Positions 35,330 through 44,185 are shown, numbered from the stretch's first letter. The stretch is DNA of 64,000 bases from Taklimakanibacter deserti (GCA_003574785.1 QORU01000012.1:186001-250000); one strand, 5' to 3'. Made by a program: numbers and translations. The notes: a model not told the origin generated them from the letters alone.

Positions 35330-36405
35330 CGCTCGCCGAACGAGCGTTCCCGCTCTTCAATCCGCTGCTCCAGGCGCTCGATGCCGAGACGGCGCATCGC
35401 CTCACCATCGCGGCCTTGCGCGTGGCGCCCTTGGCCGCGTCGCCGCGGCCTGACACCTCCTTGCGCGTCGATGCCTTTGGATTGCAATTCGACCATCCGC
35501 TGGGGCTTGCCGCCGGCTTCGACAAGAATGGCGAAGTGCCCGATCAGATGCTGGCGCAAGGCCTGAGCTTCGTCGAAGTGGGCACCGTCACGCCTAGGGC
35601 CCAGGACGGCAATCCGCGGCCGCGCCTGTTCCGCTTGCGCGAGGACGAGGCGGTGATCAACCGCATGGGCTTCAACAATGAGGGCCATCTCGCTTTGCGC
35701 CGCCGCCTCGAAGCGCGCCGCGGCCGTGGCGGGATCGTCGGCGTCAATATCGGCGCCAACAAGATCACGGACGACCGCATCGCCGACTATGTCCGGGGCT
35801 TCGAGGCCTTCGCCGATATTGCGAGCTATCTGACGGTGAATATCTCCTCGCCCAACACGCCGGGCCTGCGCGATCTGCAAGCGAAAGCGGAGCTCGAAGC
35901 CTTGCTCAGGCGCTTGAGTGATGCGCGTGGCAGCCGAACATCGCCGCCGCTCCTGGTGAAGATCGCCCCCGATCTCGCCGATGACGCGCTCGACGACATG
36001 GCGGCGGTATTCCTCGCCATGAAGGTCGACGGCGTCATCGTCTCCAACACGACGCTGGCGCGGCCCGATCTCGGCTCGCCCTTGGCGCCAGAGACGGGAG
36101 GCCTGTCCGGCCGTCCGCTCTTTGCGCCATCCACCCGGATGCTGGCGCGCTTGTTCCTGCGCCTCGAGCGGCGCATTCCGCTCGTCGGCGTGGGCGGCAT
36201 CGACAGTGCGGACAAGGCCATCGCCAAGATCGAGGCCGGCGCCAGCTTGCTGCAGCTCTATTCGGCGCTCGTCTTCAAAGGGCCGGCGCTCATCGCTGAG
36301 ATCGTCGCGGGGCTCACCGAGAGGCTTGAGGCCTCAGGCGTCGCGAGCATCGCCGAGTTGGTGGGCAGCAAGGCGTCCGACTACCAGAAGCGCGCCGGGA
36401 CATAG
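35326..36405 (+). CDS. pyrD: Dihydroorotate dehydrogenase (quinone), class 2
   Basis: A 359-residue FMN enzyme that oxidises dihydroorotate to orotate with quinone as acceptor, the fourth step of pyrimidine synthesis, at the inner membrane. The amphipathic N-terminal helix of class 2 enzymes is present, followed by LGLAAGFDKNGE, FVEVGTVTPRAQDGNPRPRL, the active-site serine region TVNISSPNTPGLR, and IGVGGIDSADKA-type phosphate binding (LVGVGGIDSADKA). The 3' end overlaps the convergent binding-protein gene by 25 bp. Confidence 0.96.
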   Translation: MTLAERAFPLFNPLLQALDAETAHRLTIAALRVAPLAASPRPDTSLRVDAFGLQFDHPLGLAAGFDKNGEVPDQMLAQGLSFVEVGTVTPRAQDGNPRPRLFRLREDEAVINRMGFNNEGHLALRRRLEARRGRGGIVGVNIGANKITDDRIADYVRGFEAFADIASYLTVNISSPNTPGLRDLQAKAELEALLRRLSDARGSRTSPPLLVKIAPDLADDALDDMAAVFLAMKVDGVIVSNTTLARPDLGSPLAPETGGLSGRPLFAPSTRMLARLFLRLERRIPLVGVGGIDSADKAIAKIEAGASLLQLYSALVFKGPALIAEIVAGLTERLEASGVASIAELVGSKASDYQKRAGT

Positions 36406-37253
36406 CGGCTGAAGATGCGCGCATAGGCGCCCTGCTCCTGCAACTGGTCGAGCGCATAGTCGAAAGCCTGTTTCAACTCCTCATCGCCGCGCCGGACCAG
36501 GAAGACGTAGGGACGGCTGAACGAGGCGTCGTCATAATAGGCGCCGTCGACATATTTGCAGCAATTCTGCGAGGCGCTGCCGCGCATCCAATAGACGAGC
36601 TGCAGCCCGTCGCCGAACAGGATCTCGACCTTGGTGGTGCGCAGCGCCTCCTCGAGATCGGCGAGGCTCGGATAGGGAACGATCACCGAGTCGGCGAAAT
36701 TGCGCTTGAGCCACCCCTCATAACCGCTGCCGGCAAGGACCCCGATGCGCTTGCCGGCGATGGCATCGCGCGTCACCTGGGTGAGCTCGCTATCCTTGCG
36801 CACCACGAAGCGGCCAAGGGCCCGATAGATCGGACGGGTCGGCTGGAATTTTGCCAATGTCGCATCGTCGAGCCTGAGGCCCGCGACGATGCCGCCGGCC
36901 GAGAGATCGCCCGACAGCGTTTGCCATGGCATCAGCACGACCTGGCATTTGGTGCGCAGTTCCTGGCAGGCCGCTTGCGCCGCCTCGACCGCGATGCCCT
37001 GGGGCTCACCCGTGGGGCCCGCATAGCTGAAGGGCGGGAAGTCGTCATCCGCCAGTATCGTGATCTCACCGCGTGTGAAGGAAAGGGGTTTGCCGCCGAG
37101 ATCGATCTGACGGAAGCGCGGCAAAGGCGGCGGTTCGTTCTCCTTGGGCGCCGGGGTGACGCTCAGATCCTGCGCGCCGAGCAGGCTGAGGCCCGCCGGT
37201 GCGACGGCGATGAGGGCGGCAAGAGCGGTTATCCGGGCAGCGCGGCCGATCAT
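36381..37253 (-). CDS. Orphan periplasmic binding protein, family 3
   Basis: A 290-residue exported solute-binding protein of the polar amino acid type. MIGRAARITALAALIAVAPA is the signal peptide (start ATG 37253; the frame continues upstream without matching sequence). An unusual 40-residue Pro-rich stretch precedes the first lobe (ITILADDDFPPFSYAGPTGE, then GIAVEAAQAACQEL). No permease or ATPase is adjacent, so it may serve a distant transporter or act as a sensor. Members of this family are also found as periplasmic domains or partners for signalling enzymes. Confidence 0.85.
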   Translation of the reverse strand: MIGRAARITALAALIAVAPAGLSLLGAQDLSVTPAPKENEPPPLPRFRQIDLGGKPLSFTRGEITILADDDFPPFSYAGPTGEPQGIAVEAAQAACQELRTKCQVVLMPWQTLSGDLSAGGIVAGLRLDDATLAKFQPTRPIYRALGRFVVRKDSELTQVTRDAIAGKRIGVLAGSGYEGWLKRNFADSVIVPYPSLADLEEALRTTKVEILFGDGLQLVYWMRGSASQNCCKYVDGAYYDDASFSRPYVFLVRRGDEELKQAFDYALDQLQEQGAYARIFSRYVPARFW

Positions 37254-37395
37254 GGGAACGGGCTTGAATCCAAAGAATCCTGTGGCGTCACCGCCCAAGA
37301 CCTACAACCTGGATGAGGCAAATGAAAGTCCGGCGAAAAACTTATCTGGATCGCGTCCTTATCGCCAAAGTCGAGCAACTTTGGCGGGACGCGCT

Positions 37396-38169
37396 CTATA
37401 ACCTGGCCAGCCGCAGCACGGTGACCCCATGCGCGTCGACAAGGATGAGCCTGTCTCTCTGCTCGTCGATCCGCCAAAGCCGCGTGTCGCCGAGGGCCGC
37501 CAGGAACTTGCTCTCCTGATCCATGACGGCGGGCGGGCAGGCCATCTTGGTCGAGATCATCGGTCCGAAGCTGATATGCGCGCCATCGACGGTCGCCTTG
37601 CCGCTGATCCGGTTGCAGCCGCCGCTGCCGGTGACCTTGCCGTCGGCGGTGATCTCGATCAGCGTCTTGGGATCGCCGATGACGCGGCGATTGCGGATGG
37701 ATTCGGCAAGCCAGCGTCCGTTGAGGGGCAGGGTCGCCGCGGCGGCGGATTTGACGAACTCGACCAGGATACTCGTTTCATCGGCATTGCCGGCGAGGGC
37801 GGTGTGGCGGGTCGTGGTGATGAACCACAGCTTGCCATGGACGGTGATGCGCGCTTCGAGGGCGTAAGTGTGGCCGCGCTGGATCCTCGCTTCGTCGAAG
37901 CGCAGGCGATAGGGGATAGGCATGCGGTGCCGGGTCTTGACCCGGGTGACCGCGAGGCTACGCGCCGGGGCGTCGGCGAGCGAGACATCGACAAGCCGCA
38001 CTTCCAGAAGCGCCTCGGGCGGAAGGGCGATGCGCTCGCGATAGGAGACCTGGCCGCGCAGCGCCCGACCCGTCGCCAAAGCGGGTGACGTCGGCAAAGC
38101 GAGTGCCGCGGCCGCGAGCCCCAAGAGGCTGCGCCGCGATAGGGCCAGACGGGGATTTCCCGGTTTCAT
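37396..38169 (-). CDS. Exported YbaY-like and META-domain protein
   Basis: A 257-residue exported protein with two domains. LSRRSLLGLAAAALALPTSP is a twin-arginine signal. Residues about 35-140 match the YbaY lipoprotein-type domain (VSYRERIALPPEALLEVRLV), and residues 145-255 form a META domain with the hallmark GSGGCNRISGKATVDG and TKMACPPAVMDQE. META domains are associated with stress or motility proteins but have no defined biochemical role. The ATG at 38169 has GGGGAG upstream. It is divergent from the RraA-like gene. Confidence 0.85.
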   Translation of the reverse strand: MKPGNPRLALSRRSLLGLAAAALALPTSPALATGRALRGQVSYRERIALPPEALLEVRLVDVSLADAPARSLAVTRVKTRHRMPIPYRLRFDEARIQRGHTYALEARITVHGKLWFITTTRHTALAGNADETSILVEFVKSAAAATLPLNGRWLAESIRNRRVIGDPKTLIEITADGKVTGSGGCNRISGKATVDGAHISFGPMISTKMACPPAVMDQESKFLAALGDTRLWRIDEQRDRLILVDAHGVTVLRLARL

Positions 38170-38256
38170 GCTGCTTCTCCCCTTGCTTCGGTGGAACTCT
38201 ACCTCACCGCTAGGTGATGAATGCGCGTTAAATGAGAAGGCCTGATCCGCGAATGC

Positions 38257-38285
38257 TTGACAGCCTTCCCTTCAAATTGGATACT
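38257..38285 (+). promoter_or_regulatory. Sigma70-type promoter of the RraA-like gene
   Basis: TTGACA (38257-38262), 17 bp, then GATACT (38280-38285). The -10 lies inside the GntR-type dyad, so bound repressor would block it. This promoter also argues against any start of the RraA-like protein upstream of about 38295. Confidence 0.6.
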
Positions 38286-38294
38286 ATATTCAAT
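38276..38294. promoter_or_regulatory. GntR-type operator, site 1
   Basis: ATTGGATA-CTA-TATTCAAT is an 8-3-8 dyad with one mismatch between arms. The same pattern recurs at 40928 and 47177, all around the local FCD-type GntR gene. Confidence 0.7.
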
Positions 38295-38321
38295 ATTGAC
38301 AGTGCGCGAGGTGACAACGAA

Positions 38322-38951
38322 GTGTCCGGCTCTGATGACGAAACCTGTTCCCACCTCATTGCCGGCTTTCGCCTCGCCTCGACGGCGCTGATCAGCGACA
38401 ATCTGAGCCGGCTGCCGGGCGCGCCCGGCATTCGTCCGTTTCATCGTCTCACCGGCGTCATGGCCGGCCGCGCGCTGACCGTCAGAACCAGAGGCGGCGA
38501 CAATCTCTATATCCACAAAGCTCTCGAGATGGTGCGGCCGGGCGATGTGATCGTCGTCGATGGCGGTGGCGACGTGACGCGGGCGCTCATTGGTGAGATC
38601 ATGACGAGCATCGCGGCATCGCGCGGTGCCGCGGGCTTTGTGCTCGACGGCGCCATTCGCGATGCCGGGGCCATGTCCAGGTCCGACTTCCCGTGCTTTG
38701 CCCGCGCCGCCACCCATAGAGGACCCTATAAGAACGGACCCGGCGAGATCAATGTGCCGGTCACGGTCGGCGGAATGATCGTCAGTCCCGGCGATATCAT
38801 TGTGGGCGACGAGGATGGGGTCGTGGCTTTCCCGGTCGCGGGGGCGGATGAGTTGCTCGCCGCCGTCAGGGCCCAGGCGGAGCGCGAGCAATCCATTCTG
38901 CAGAGCGTCCGGGAAAACCGCTATGTCAGCGCCTATGGCAAGAGCGTCTGA
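38322..38951 (+). CDS. RraA-like family protein (putative 4-carboxy-4-hydroxy-2-oxoacid aldolase type)
   Basis: A 209-residue protein of the RraA/HMG aldolase fold. Family motifs: IVVDGGGDVTRALIGEI, GFVLDGAIRDAGAM (substrate-binding R-D pair) and VGGMIVSPGDIIVGDEDGVV. Characterised relatives are 4-hydroxy-4-methyl-2-oxoglutarate/oxaloacetate aldolases or, rarely, RNase E inhibitors; in a catabolic block an aldolase or decarboxylase is more likely. I choose GTG 38322: it has GAGGTG eight bases upstream and lies after the promoter; the frame is open back to 38232 but those codons overlap promoter and operator. The flavoenzyme gene follows after 8 bp. Confidence 0.82.
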   Translation: MSGSDDETCSHLIAGFRLASTALISDNLSRLPGAPGIRPFHRLTGVMAGRALTVRTRGGDNLYIHKALEMVRPGDVIVVDGGGDVTRALIGEIMTSIAASRGAAGFVLDGAIRDAGAMSRSDFPCFARAATHRGPYKNGPGEINVPVTVGGMIVSPGDIIVGDEDGVVAFPVAGADELLAAVRAQAEREQSILQSVRENRYVSAYGKSV

Positions 38952-38959
38952 CGACCGAC

Positions 38960-40135
38960 ATGCACAAGACCTATGATGTCGTGATCATCGGCGGCGGCGT
39001 CATCGGCAGCGCCATTGCCTATTTTCTGTCCGCCAACGCCGATTTTACCGGCCGCATTGCCGTCGTCGAAAGAGATCCTTTCTACGCGTCCTCGTCATCG
39101 TCCTTGTCGACGAGCGCGATCCGCCAGCAATTCGGCACGCGAGCCAACATCCTCGCTTCCTCCTTCAGCATCGACTTCCTGCGCGATGCAGGACGGCATT
39201 TGAGCATCGCCGGCGACAAGGTCGACATCGGCCTGCGCGAGCCCGGCTATCTGATCCTGGGCCGGCCGGACCAGGCCGGCATCTTCCAAAGCAAGCACGC
39301 CATCCAGCGCGGCTGCGGGCTCAATATCGAGCTGTTGAACGACGAGCAACTGGCGGAACGGTTTCCCTGGCTCAACACTGATGGATTGGCGATCGCCTCT
39401 TACGGCCTCGAGAAGGAGGGATGGTTCGACGGTCCGGGATTGCTGCAGGCCTTCAAGCGCGCGGCCCGCACTCATGGTGTCGACTATGTCGCGGGCGACG
39501 TCACCGGACTGACGATGCACGGCCGGACCGTCGCGGCTGCCCTGCTGCAGGGCGGCGATCGGCTTTCCGCCGGCACATTCGTCAATGCCGCCGGTGCATG
39601 GAGCAGCGCCATTGCGCTGATGGCCGGGTTCTCCTTGCCGGTGGTGCCGCGCAAGCGCTGTGTCTTCGTGTTCGACAGTCCGGAGAAGCTCGGGGACGCC
39701 CCATTCCTCCTGGATGCGAGCGGCGTGTTCATGCGGCCCGAGGGGCATCTGTACATTTGCGGCGTCACGCCGCCCAACGAGAATGCCGATGACGACTTCA
39801 GTCTCGACGTCGACTACGATCTCTTCGATGAGCTCATCTGGCCCGCTTTGGCGCATCGCGTCCCGGGCTTCGAGCGGCTGAAGCTGCTGCGCGGCTGGGC
39901 CGGTCTCTACGAGTACAACAAGTTCGACCACAGCGCGATCATCGGCTGTCACCCCGAGGTCAGGAATCTAGTGCTGGCCACGGGCTTCAGCGGCCATGGC
40001 ATGATGCATGCGCCGGCGGCGGGCTCGGGTGTCAGCGACCTCATCCTCCACGGAGAATATCGCAGTATCGATCTGTCGGATTTCGCCTTCGAGCGCGTGG
40101 CGCAGAATCGACCGATCGCGGAACACGTCTATTGA
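38960..40135 (+). CDS. FAD-dependent oxidoreductase, DAO family
   Basis: A 391-residue flavoprotein with the FAD signature YDVVIIGGGVIGSAIAYFLS and the DAO-type C-terminus LATGFSGHGMMHAPAAGSGV. Residues 40-60 (SSSSLSTSAIRQQFGT) are typical of the sarcosine oxidase beta/FOXRED1-like branch. Relatives oxidise secondary or D-amino acids and similar amines, which fits the adjacent amino-acid-type importer and aminotransferase. Probably transcribed with the RraA-like gene. Confidence 0.88.
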   Translation: MHKTYDVVIIGGGVIGSAIAYFLSANADFTGRIAVVERDPFYASSSSSLSTSAIRQQFGTRANILASSFSIDFLRDAGRHLSIAGDKVDIGLREPGYLILGRPDQAGIFQSKHAIQRGCGLNIELLNDEQLAERFPWLNTDGLAIASYGLEKEGWFDGPGLLQAFKRAARTHGVDYVAGDVTGLTMHGRTVAAALLQGGDRLSAGTFVNAAGAWSSAIALMAGFSLPVVPRKRCVFVFDSPEKLGDAPFLLDASGVFMRPEGHLYICGVTPPNENADDDFSLDVDYDLFDELIWPALAHRVPGFERLKLLRGWAGLYEYNKFDHSAIIGCHPEVRNLVLATGFSGHGMMHAPAAGSGVSDLILHGEYRSIDLSDFAFERVAQNRPIAEHVY

Positions 40136-40162
40136 CATCGGTCGCGGCGCGGCTGAAACGAT

Positions 40163-40174
40163 ATTGGATACAAT
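40163..40174. promoter_or_regulatory. GntR-type half operator upstream of gntR
   Basis: ATTGGATACAAT, 25 bp before the GntR start, matches the left arm of the 8-3-8 dyads exactly; the right arm is not conserved. It may serve autoregulation. Confidence 0.5.
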
Positions 40175-40198
40175 TGCCCCTGGGCGAGACGAGGATAG

Positions 40199-40870
40199 AT
40201 GGCGGAAGCGGTTCTTCGAAAGCAAACCATTTCGGCGCAAGTGGCCGACGTCATCCGCTCGCGCATCCTGTCAGGCGCCTATGCCGGCGGGTTCCAGCTG
40301 CGCCAGGAGCATATCGCGGCCGAAATGGGCGTCAGCCGGATTCCGGTTCGCGAGGCCTTGCATCAATTGCATTCGGAAGGCTTCGTGACCCTCGTCTCGC
40401 ACAAGGGGGCCGTCGTATCGGAACTGTCGCTCGATGAGATCCTCGAGCTGCATGAATTGCGGGCGCGGGTCGAGACATGGCTCTTGTCGCTCGCCATTCC
40501 CAATATGACCGAGGTCGATCTGGCGCGGGCCAAGGAAGCCGCCGAACGCTTCGGCGCGCTTAAATATTCGCATGATCTCAATTGGGAGTTTCACGCTCTC
40601 CTTTACGCGCCGTCGAAGCGCAAATCGACCATCGAGCTCATCGGCAAGGTCTATCAGAAGATCGAACGCTACACGAAGCTGATGATCGCCTTCGCCACCG
40701 AGAATCAGGAAAGATCCCACAAGGAGCATCTCCAGCTCCTCGAGCTGTGCCGATCCAAGGATGTCCTGCGGGCGGTCAATCTCCTGGACATGCATATTCT
40801 CGACAATGGCCGGCTTCTGATCGAGCGCCTGACCCAGATGCGGGAAGAAGAGACTCCGACCGGTCGCTGA
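40199..40870 (+). CDS. GntR-family regulator, FCD subfamily
   Basis: A 223-residue regulator. The N-terminal GntR winged helix is clear (SAQVADVIRSRILSGAYAGG, then VSRIPVREALHQLHSEGFV). The C-terminal helical FCD domain (from about residue 85) holds the metal/ligand-binding histidines in NWEFHALLYAPS, HKEHLQLLELC and the conserved Asp/Arg of helix 1. FCD regulators usually bind small carboxylic or amino acid metabolites and repress catabolic operons. GAGGAT lies before the ATG. It sits in the centre of the regulon defined by the shared dyads. Confidence 0.92.
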   Translation: MAEAVLRKQTISAQVADVIRSRILSGAYAGGFQLRQEHIAAEMGVSRIPVREALHQLHSEGFVTLVSHKGAVVSELSLDEILELHELRARVETWLLSLAIPNMTEVDLARAKEAAERFGALKYSHDLNWEFHALLYAPSKRKSTIELIGKVYQKIERYTKLMIAFATENQERSHKEHLQLLELCRSKDVLRAVNLLDMHILDNGRLLIERLTQMREEETPTGR

Positions 40871-40927
40871 TCAGCCCGAGCAAGCAAATCCCTTGTGTTT
40901 TTCCCAAGATAGCTCTTGCCCGATTAA

Positions 40928-40946
40928 AATGGATATATTATCCATT
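40928..40946. promoter_or_regulatory. GntR-type operator, site 2 (perfect dyad)
   Basis: AATGGATA-TAT-TATCCATT is a perfect 8-3-8 dyad 25 bp before the SDR start. A TTGCCC at 40916-40921 followed by 17 bp places TATCCA of the right arm as a plausible -10, so the operator overlaps the promoter. Confidence 0.75.
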
Positions 40947-40971
40947 ATTCGGGCAACAGGCGGAGCGTTTC

Positions 40972-41763
40972 GTGAAGCATAAGGACAAGGTCGTCGTCGT
41001 GACGGGTGCAGCGCAGGGGCTGGGACTCGCCTGCGCGGAACGCTTCTATCAAGACGGCGCACACGTGCTCCTCGTCGATATCCAGGAGACAAAGCTCAAA
41101 GCCGCTGCCGAAAGGTTCGGTGCGCGCGGTGCCTGGTGGGCGGGAGACCTGAACCGCATCTCGAAAGCCATGGCGGTCGAGATCATCGCCAAAGCGCTCA
41201 AGAGCTTTGGCCGGCTCGATATCCTGATCAACAATGCCGGCATCATCCATCTCGCCGACTTCGTCGATTTTCCCGAGGAGGAATTCGACCGCATCCAGCG
41301 GGTCAACCTCAAGGCGCCGTTCCTGATCGGACAATCGGCTGCTCGGGCGATGATCGATCAAGGCCAGGGCGGCGCCATCGTCAATATGTCGTCGATCAAC
41401 GCCATCCTCGCCATTCCGAACTCGGTCGGTTATGCGGTGTCCAAGGGCGGCATCAAGCAGCTCACCGCCGTGATGGCCGTCGGCCTCATTCGCCACGGCA
41501 TCAGGGTCAATGCCATCGGACCGGGAACGATGCTGACCGAGATGGTAAAGAGCTCGGTGATGGCGAGCCCGGAGCAGCGGCGCATGATCCTGTCGCGTAC
41601 GCCTTCGGGACGCTGCGGCGATCCCTCCGAGGTCGCAAGCGTCGCCTCCTTCCTCGCCAGTGACGATGCCTCCTATATCGTCGGCCAGACGATCTATCCG
41701 GACGGCGGCCGCCTGGTGCTGAACTACACCGTTCCCGTCGCCGAGGCGGTCTTGGATGGCTGA
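40972..41763 (+). CDS. SDR family oxidoreductase
   Basis: A 263-residue short-chain dehydrogenase. The NAD(P) motif is VVVTGAAQGLGLA (T-G-x3-G-x-G), followed by LINNAGIIHLADFVD, the catalytic Ser in IVNMSSINA, and Y-x3-K as VGYAVSKGG. The acid after beta 2 (LLVDIQE) suggests NAD preference. GTG 40972 is chosen: AGGCGGAG lies six bases upstream and the dyad operator just before it. pxpB follows 16 bp after the stop. Confidence 0.9.
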   Translation: MKHKDKVVVVTGAAQGLGLACAERFYQDGAHVLLVDIQETKLKAAAERFGARGAWWAGDLNRISKAMAVEIIAKALKSFGRLDILINNAGIIHLADFVDFPEEEFDRIQRVNLKAPFLIGQSAARAMIDQGQGGAIVNMSSINAILAIPNSVGYAVSKGGIKQLTAVMAVGLIRHGIRVNAIGPGTMLTEMVKSSVMASPEQRRMILSRTPSGRCGDPSEVASVASFLASDDASYIVGQTIYPDGGRLVLNYTVPVAEAVLDG

Positions 41764-41779
41764 GAGCTGAGCGACGGAG

Positions 41780-42448
41780 ATGCCGGTGCCGCCGGACATT
41801 GTCATTAAAGCCGCGGGCGCGAATGCGCTCCTCATCGATGCGGCGCAGGACAGTTTCAGCGAGGACACGCAGGAGAGGATCTGGGTCCTTGCCGCGCAAT
41901 TGCGCGACATGCCGGGAATCAGCGAGACTGTTCCCGGCATGAACAATTTGCTTGTGCTCTACGATCCCTTGGCGCTCGATCACATCACATCGGAGAGAGC
42001 GCTTCGCCTTCTGTGGGCAGATCCCGTCATTGTGCCGAAGGCCGGGAAAGTCGTCGACATCCCGGTCATTTATGGCGGTCCGAGGGGCGAGGATCTCGGG
42101 CTGTGGGCACGCCATTGCGGCCTCTCCCGAGAGGAGGCCGTGCAGCGGCACGCACGCGCCACTTATCGTGTTGCCGCCTTGGGCGCCATGCCGGGCTTTC
42201 CCTATCTCTCCGGCCTTCCGCCGGAACTGGCGATGGACCGGCGCGATGTGCCGCGCGTTGCGGTCGCCAGGGGTGCCGTGATCATCGGCGGTGCGCAAGC
42301 GGGGGTGATGCCGACGGCGGCGCCCTCCGGATGGCATGTGGTTGGGCATGCCGATATCGCGCTCTTCGACATCGAGCGTGTCCCGCCGGCGCTGCTGGCA
42401 CCGGGCGATCGCGTGCGGTTTTCGATCGCGGGGCTCGAAGATGATTGA
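41780..42448 (+). CDS. pxpB: PxpB/KipI-like subunit (allophanate-hydrolase subunit 1 type)
   Basis: A 222-residue protein of the KipI/PxpB family, subunit of the ATP-dependent 5-oxoprolinase PxpABC and homologous to part of the carboxyltransferase domain of urea carboxylase. Family features: VPGMNNLLVLYDPLALDHIT, GLSREEAVQRHARATYRVAALG and PGFPYLSGLP. The normally strict C-terminal block (VPAGSVGIA, then SPGGW and IGRT) reads VARGAVIIGG, APSGW and VGHAD, so its active surface differs from standard PxpB. It overlaps pxpC by 8 bp. Confidence 0.85.
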   Translation: MPVPPDIVIKAAGANALLIDAAQDSFSEDTQERIWVLAAQLRDMPGISETVPGMNNLLVLYDPLALDHITSERALRLLWADPVIVPKAGKVVDIPVIYGGPRGEDLGLWARHCGLSREEAVQRHARATYRVAALGAMPGFPYLSGLPPELAMDRRDVPRVAVARGAVIIGGAQAGVMPTAAPSGWHVVGHADIALFDIERVPPALLAPGDRVRFSIAGLEDD

Positions 42449-43406
42449 GATCCTGAGCAATGGCGCCGCCAACACGGTCCAGGATCTCGGCCGCTTTGGC
42501 CATCTGGATATCGGCGTCAGCCGCTGCGGCGCCATGGACGCGGCAGCGCTCACGGCGGGCAATGCGCTCCTGGGCAACGAATCTTCGGCGGCGGGACTGG
42601 AGATCGCGATCTTTCCCTTCCGGCTGCGCTTCCTGTCGGACATCGACGTCGCCGTGACGGGCGCCGATTGCGCCGCCGCTCTCGATGGATGGCGGTTGCC
42701 GCCCTTCTGGGCCATATCGGCGCGAAGCGGCCAGGAACTCAAGCTGTCGCCGCCCATTGCCGGCGCGCGCGCCTATGTCGCTTTTGCCGGCGGCATCGAT
42801 GCCGCCGAAATTCTGGGCTCGCGCTCGACCGACCTCAAAGGCGGCTTCGGCGGCCATAAGGGGCGCGGCCTCGAGCGCGGCGACAGGCTCGGCCTCGCGA
42901 AAATCGATGGCCGCCGCCGCAAGCTGCCGCCCGGCGGACTGGGTGCGCTTCCTCTTGATTTCCCGAACGCCGGCGAGAAGACGGTCGATGTGCGCGTCAC
43001 GCCGGGCGCCGAGTTCGATGCTTTCGCGCAAGCATCCATCAATTGTTTCTTCGCCGCGCCCTGGACCGTGTCCGCGGCGTCGAACCGGATGGGCTATCGC
43101 TTGTCCGGTCCCCTTCTCACGCTCACGCGGCGGCGGGAATTGTTCTCGCACGGCATCCTGCCCGGCACGATACAGGTGCCCGCCTCGGGCCAGCCCATCA
43201 TCCAGCTCGCCGATGCGAATACCTGCGGCGGCTACCCCAAGATCGCCCATGTCATCGAGCCCGACCTGGCGAAGCTCGCCCAGACGCCGGCCGGGGCGCG
43301 CATCCGCTTCCATGCGGCGACCATCGCCACGGCTCTGGAGGAAGCAGCGAAGTCGAAGGCGCTCCTGGACGATATCAGGGCCACGGCGGCGCTGATCTGC
43401 GGCTAA
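42441..43406 (+). CDS. pxpC: PxpC/KipA-like subunit (biotin-dependent carboxyltransferase family)
   Basis: A 321-residue partner of PxpB, with the KipA fold found in urea carboxylase and 5-oxoprolinase. Motifs: VSRCGAMDAAALTAGNALLG, VAFAGGIDAAEILGSRSTDL, ASNRMGYRLSGP and ANTCGGYPKIAHV. The ATG at 42441 is inside the end of pxpB. Its stop overlaps the convergent pxpA stop by 4 bp. Because a biotin carboxylase and a biotin carrier gene lie in the same regulon, a true carboxyltransferase role is possible. Confidence 0.87.
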   Translation: MIEILSNGAANTVQDLGRFGHLDIGVSRCGAMDAAALTAGNALLGNESSAAGLEIAIFPFRLRFLSDIDVAVTGADCAAALDGWRLPPFWAISARSGQELKLSPPIAGARAYVAFAGGIDAAEILGSRSTDLKGGFGGHKGRGLERGDRLGLAKIDGRRRKLPPGGLGALPLDFPNAGEKTVDVRVTPGAEFDAFAQASINCFFAAPWTVSAASNRMGYRLSGPLLTLTRRRELFSHGILPGTIQVPASGQPIIQLADANTCGGYPKIAHVIEPDLAKLAQTPAGARIRFHAATIATALEEAAKSKALLDDIRATAALICG

Positions 43407-44182
43407 TCCGCAAAGGATCTGATCCGCACCCCGGCCTCTTCCAAGGTCTCCCGCACCCGCCGAGCGATCGCGACGGCACCGGGCGTGTCGCTATGCACGC
43501 AAATGGAATCGATTTGTGTCGCGAGCGATCTTCCGGAAATCGTCTCGATCGCGCCCTGTTCGATCATGCGCTGGATGCGTTGCGCCGCCTGATCGGCATC
43601 ATGGATGACCGCGCCTTCGATCTGGCGCGACACGAGCTGGCCCTGATCGCCATAGGCGCGGTCGGCGAAGATCTCGGATTTGACGGTGAGGCCCATCTCT
43701 CGCGCGATGAACGTCTGCTCGCCGAGAGCGATGGTGAGGCAGATGAGGGTGGGATCGACGGCCCGGATGGCGCGCGTCACCGCGCGCGCGACGCTCGCAT
43801 CGGTCTGGGTGAGGTTGCCGAGGGCGCCATGCGCCTTGACATAGGACAACCGGTGCCCGGCATAGGCGGCGAGCGCCTGCGCCGCGCCGATCTGATAGGC
43901 AACGAGCCGTTCGATCTCGCTGGCCGAGAAGGGCATGGGCCGGCGGCCGAAGCCCCAAAGATCGGGAAAACCCGGATGCGCCCCGACGGCGACCCGGTTC
44001 TCGCGCGCCAGGCTGAACGTCGCCGCCATGATCTCGGGATCGCCGGCGTGGAATCCGCAGGCCACATTGGCCGAGGTGACGATGCCGAGGATCTCCGCAT
44101 CCCGCCCCATCGCATAGGCGCCATAGCCTTCGCCCATATCGGAATTGAGATCGACGGTGAGGCTGGAGGACGATGCGGCCAT
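43403..44182 (-). CDS. pxpA: PxpA/LamB-YcsF family protein
   Basis: A 259-residue protein of the LamB/YcsF family, the A subunit of the PxpABC 5-oxoprolinase (pyroglutamate to glutamate, ATP-driven). The deacetylase-like barrel starts VDLNSDMGEGYGAYAMGRDA, then SANVACGFHAGDPEIM and VGAHPGFPDLWGFGRRPM, all invariant in the family. It begins 3 bp after the stop of the ABC ATPase gene, so it is made with the importer and not with PxpBC, although they converge. Confidence 0.9.
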   Translation of the reverse strand: MAASSSSLTVDLNSDMGEGYGAYAMGRDAEILGIVTSANVACGFHAGDPEIMAATFSLARENRVAVGAHPGFPDLWGFGRRPMPFSASEIERLVAYQIGAAQALAAYAGHRLSYVKAHGALGNLTQTDASVARAVTRAIRAVDPTLICLTIALGEQTFIAREMGLTVKSEIFADRAYGDQGQLVSRQIEGAVIHDADQAAQRIQRMIEQGAIETISGRSLATQIDSICVHSDTPGAVAIARRVRETLEEAGVRIRSFAD

Positions 44183-44185
44183 GAG

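Noticed and set aside
38232..38321. Start of the RraA-like protein at 38232
   Set aside because: The codons cover the -35, -10 and operator; GTG 38322 has a good ribosome site and gives normal length.
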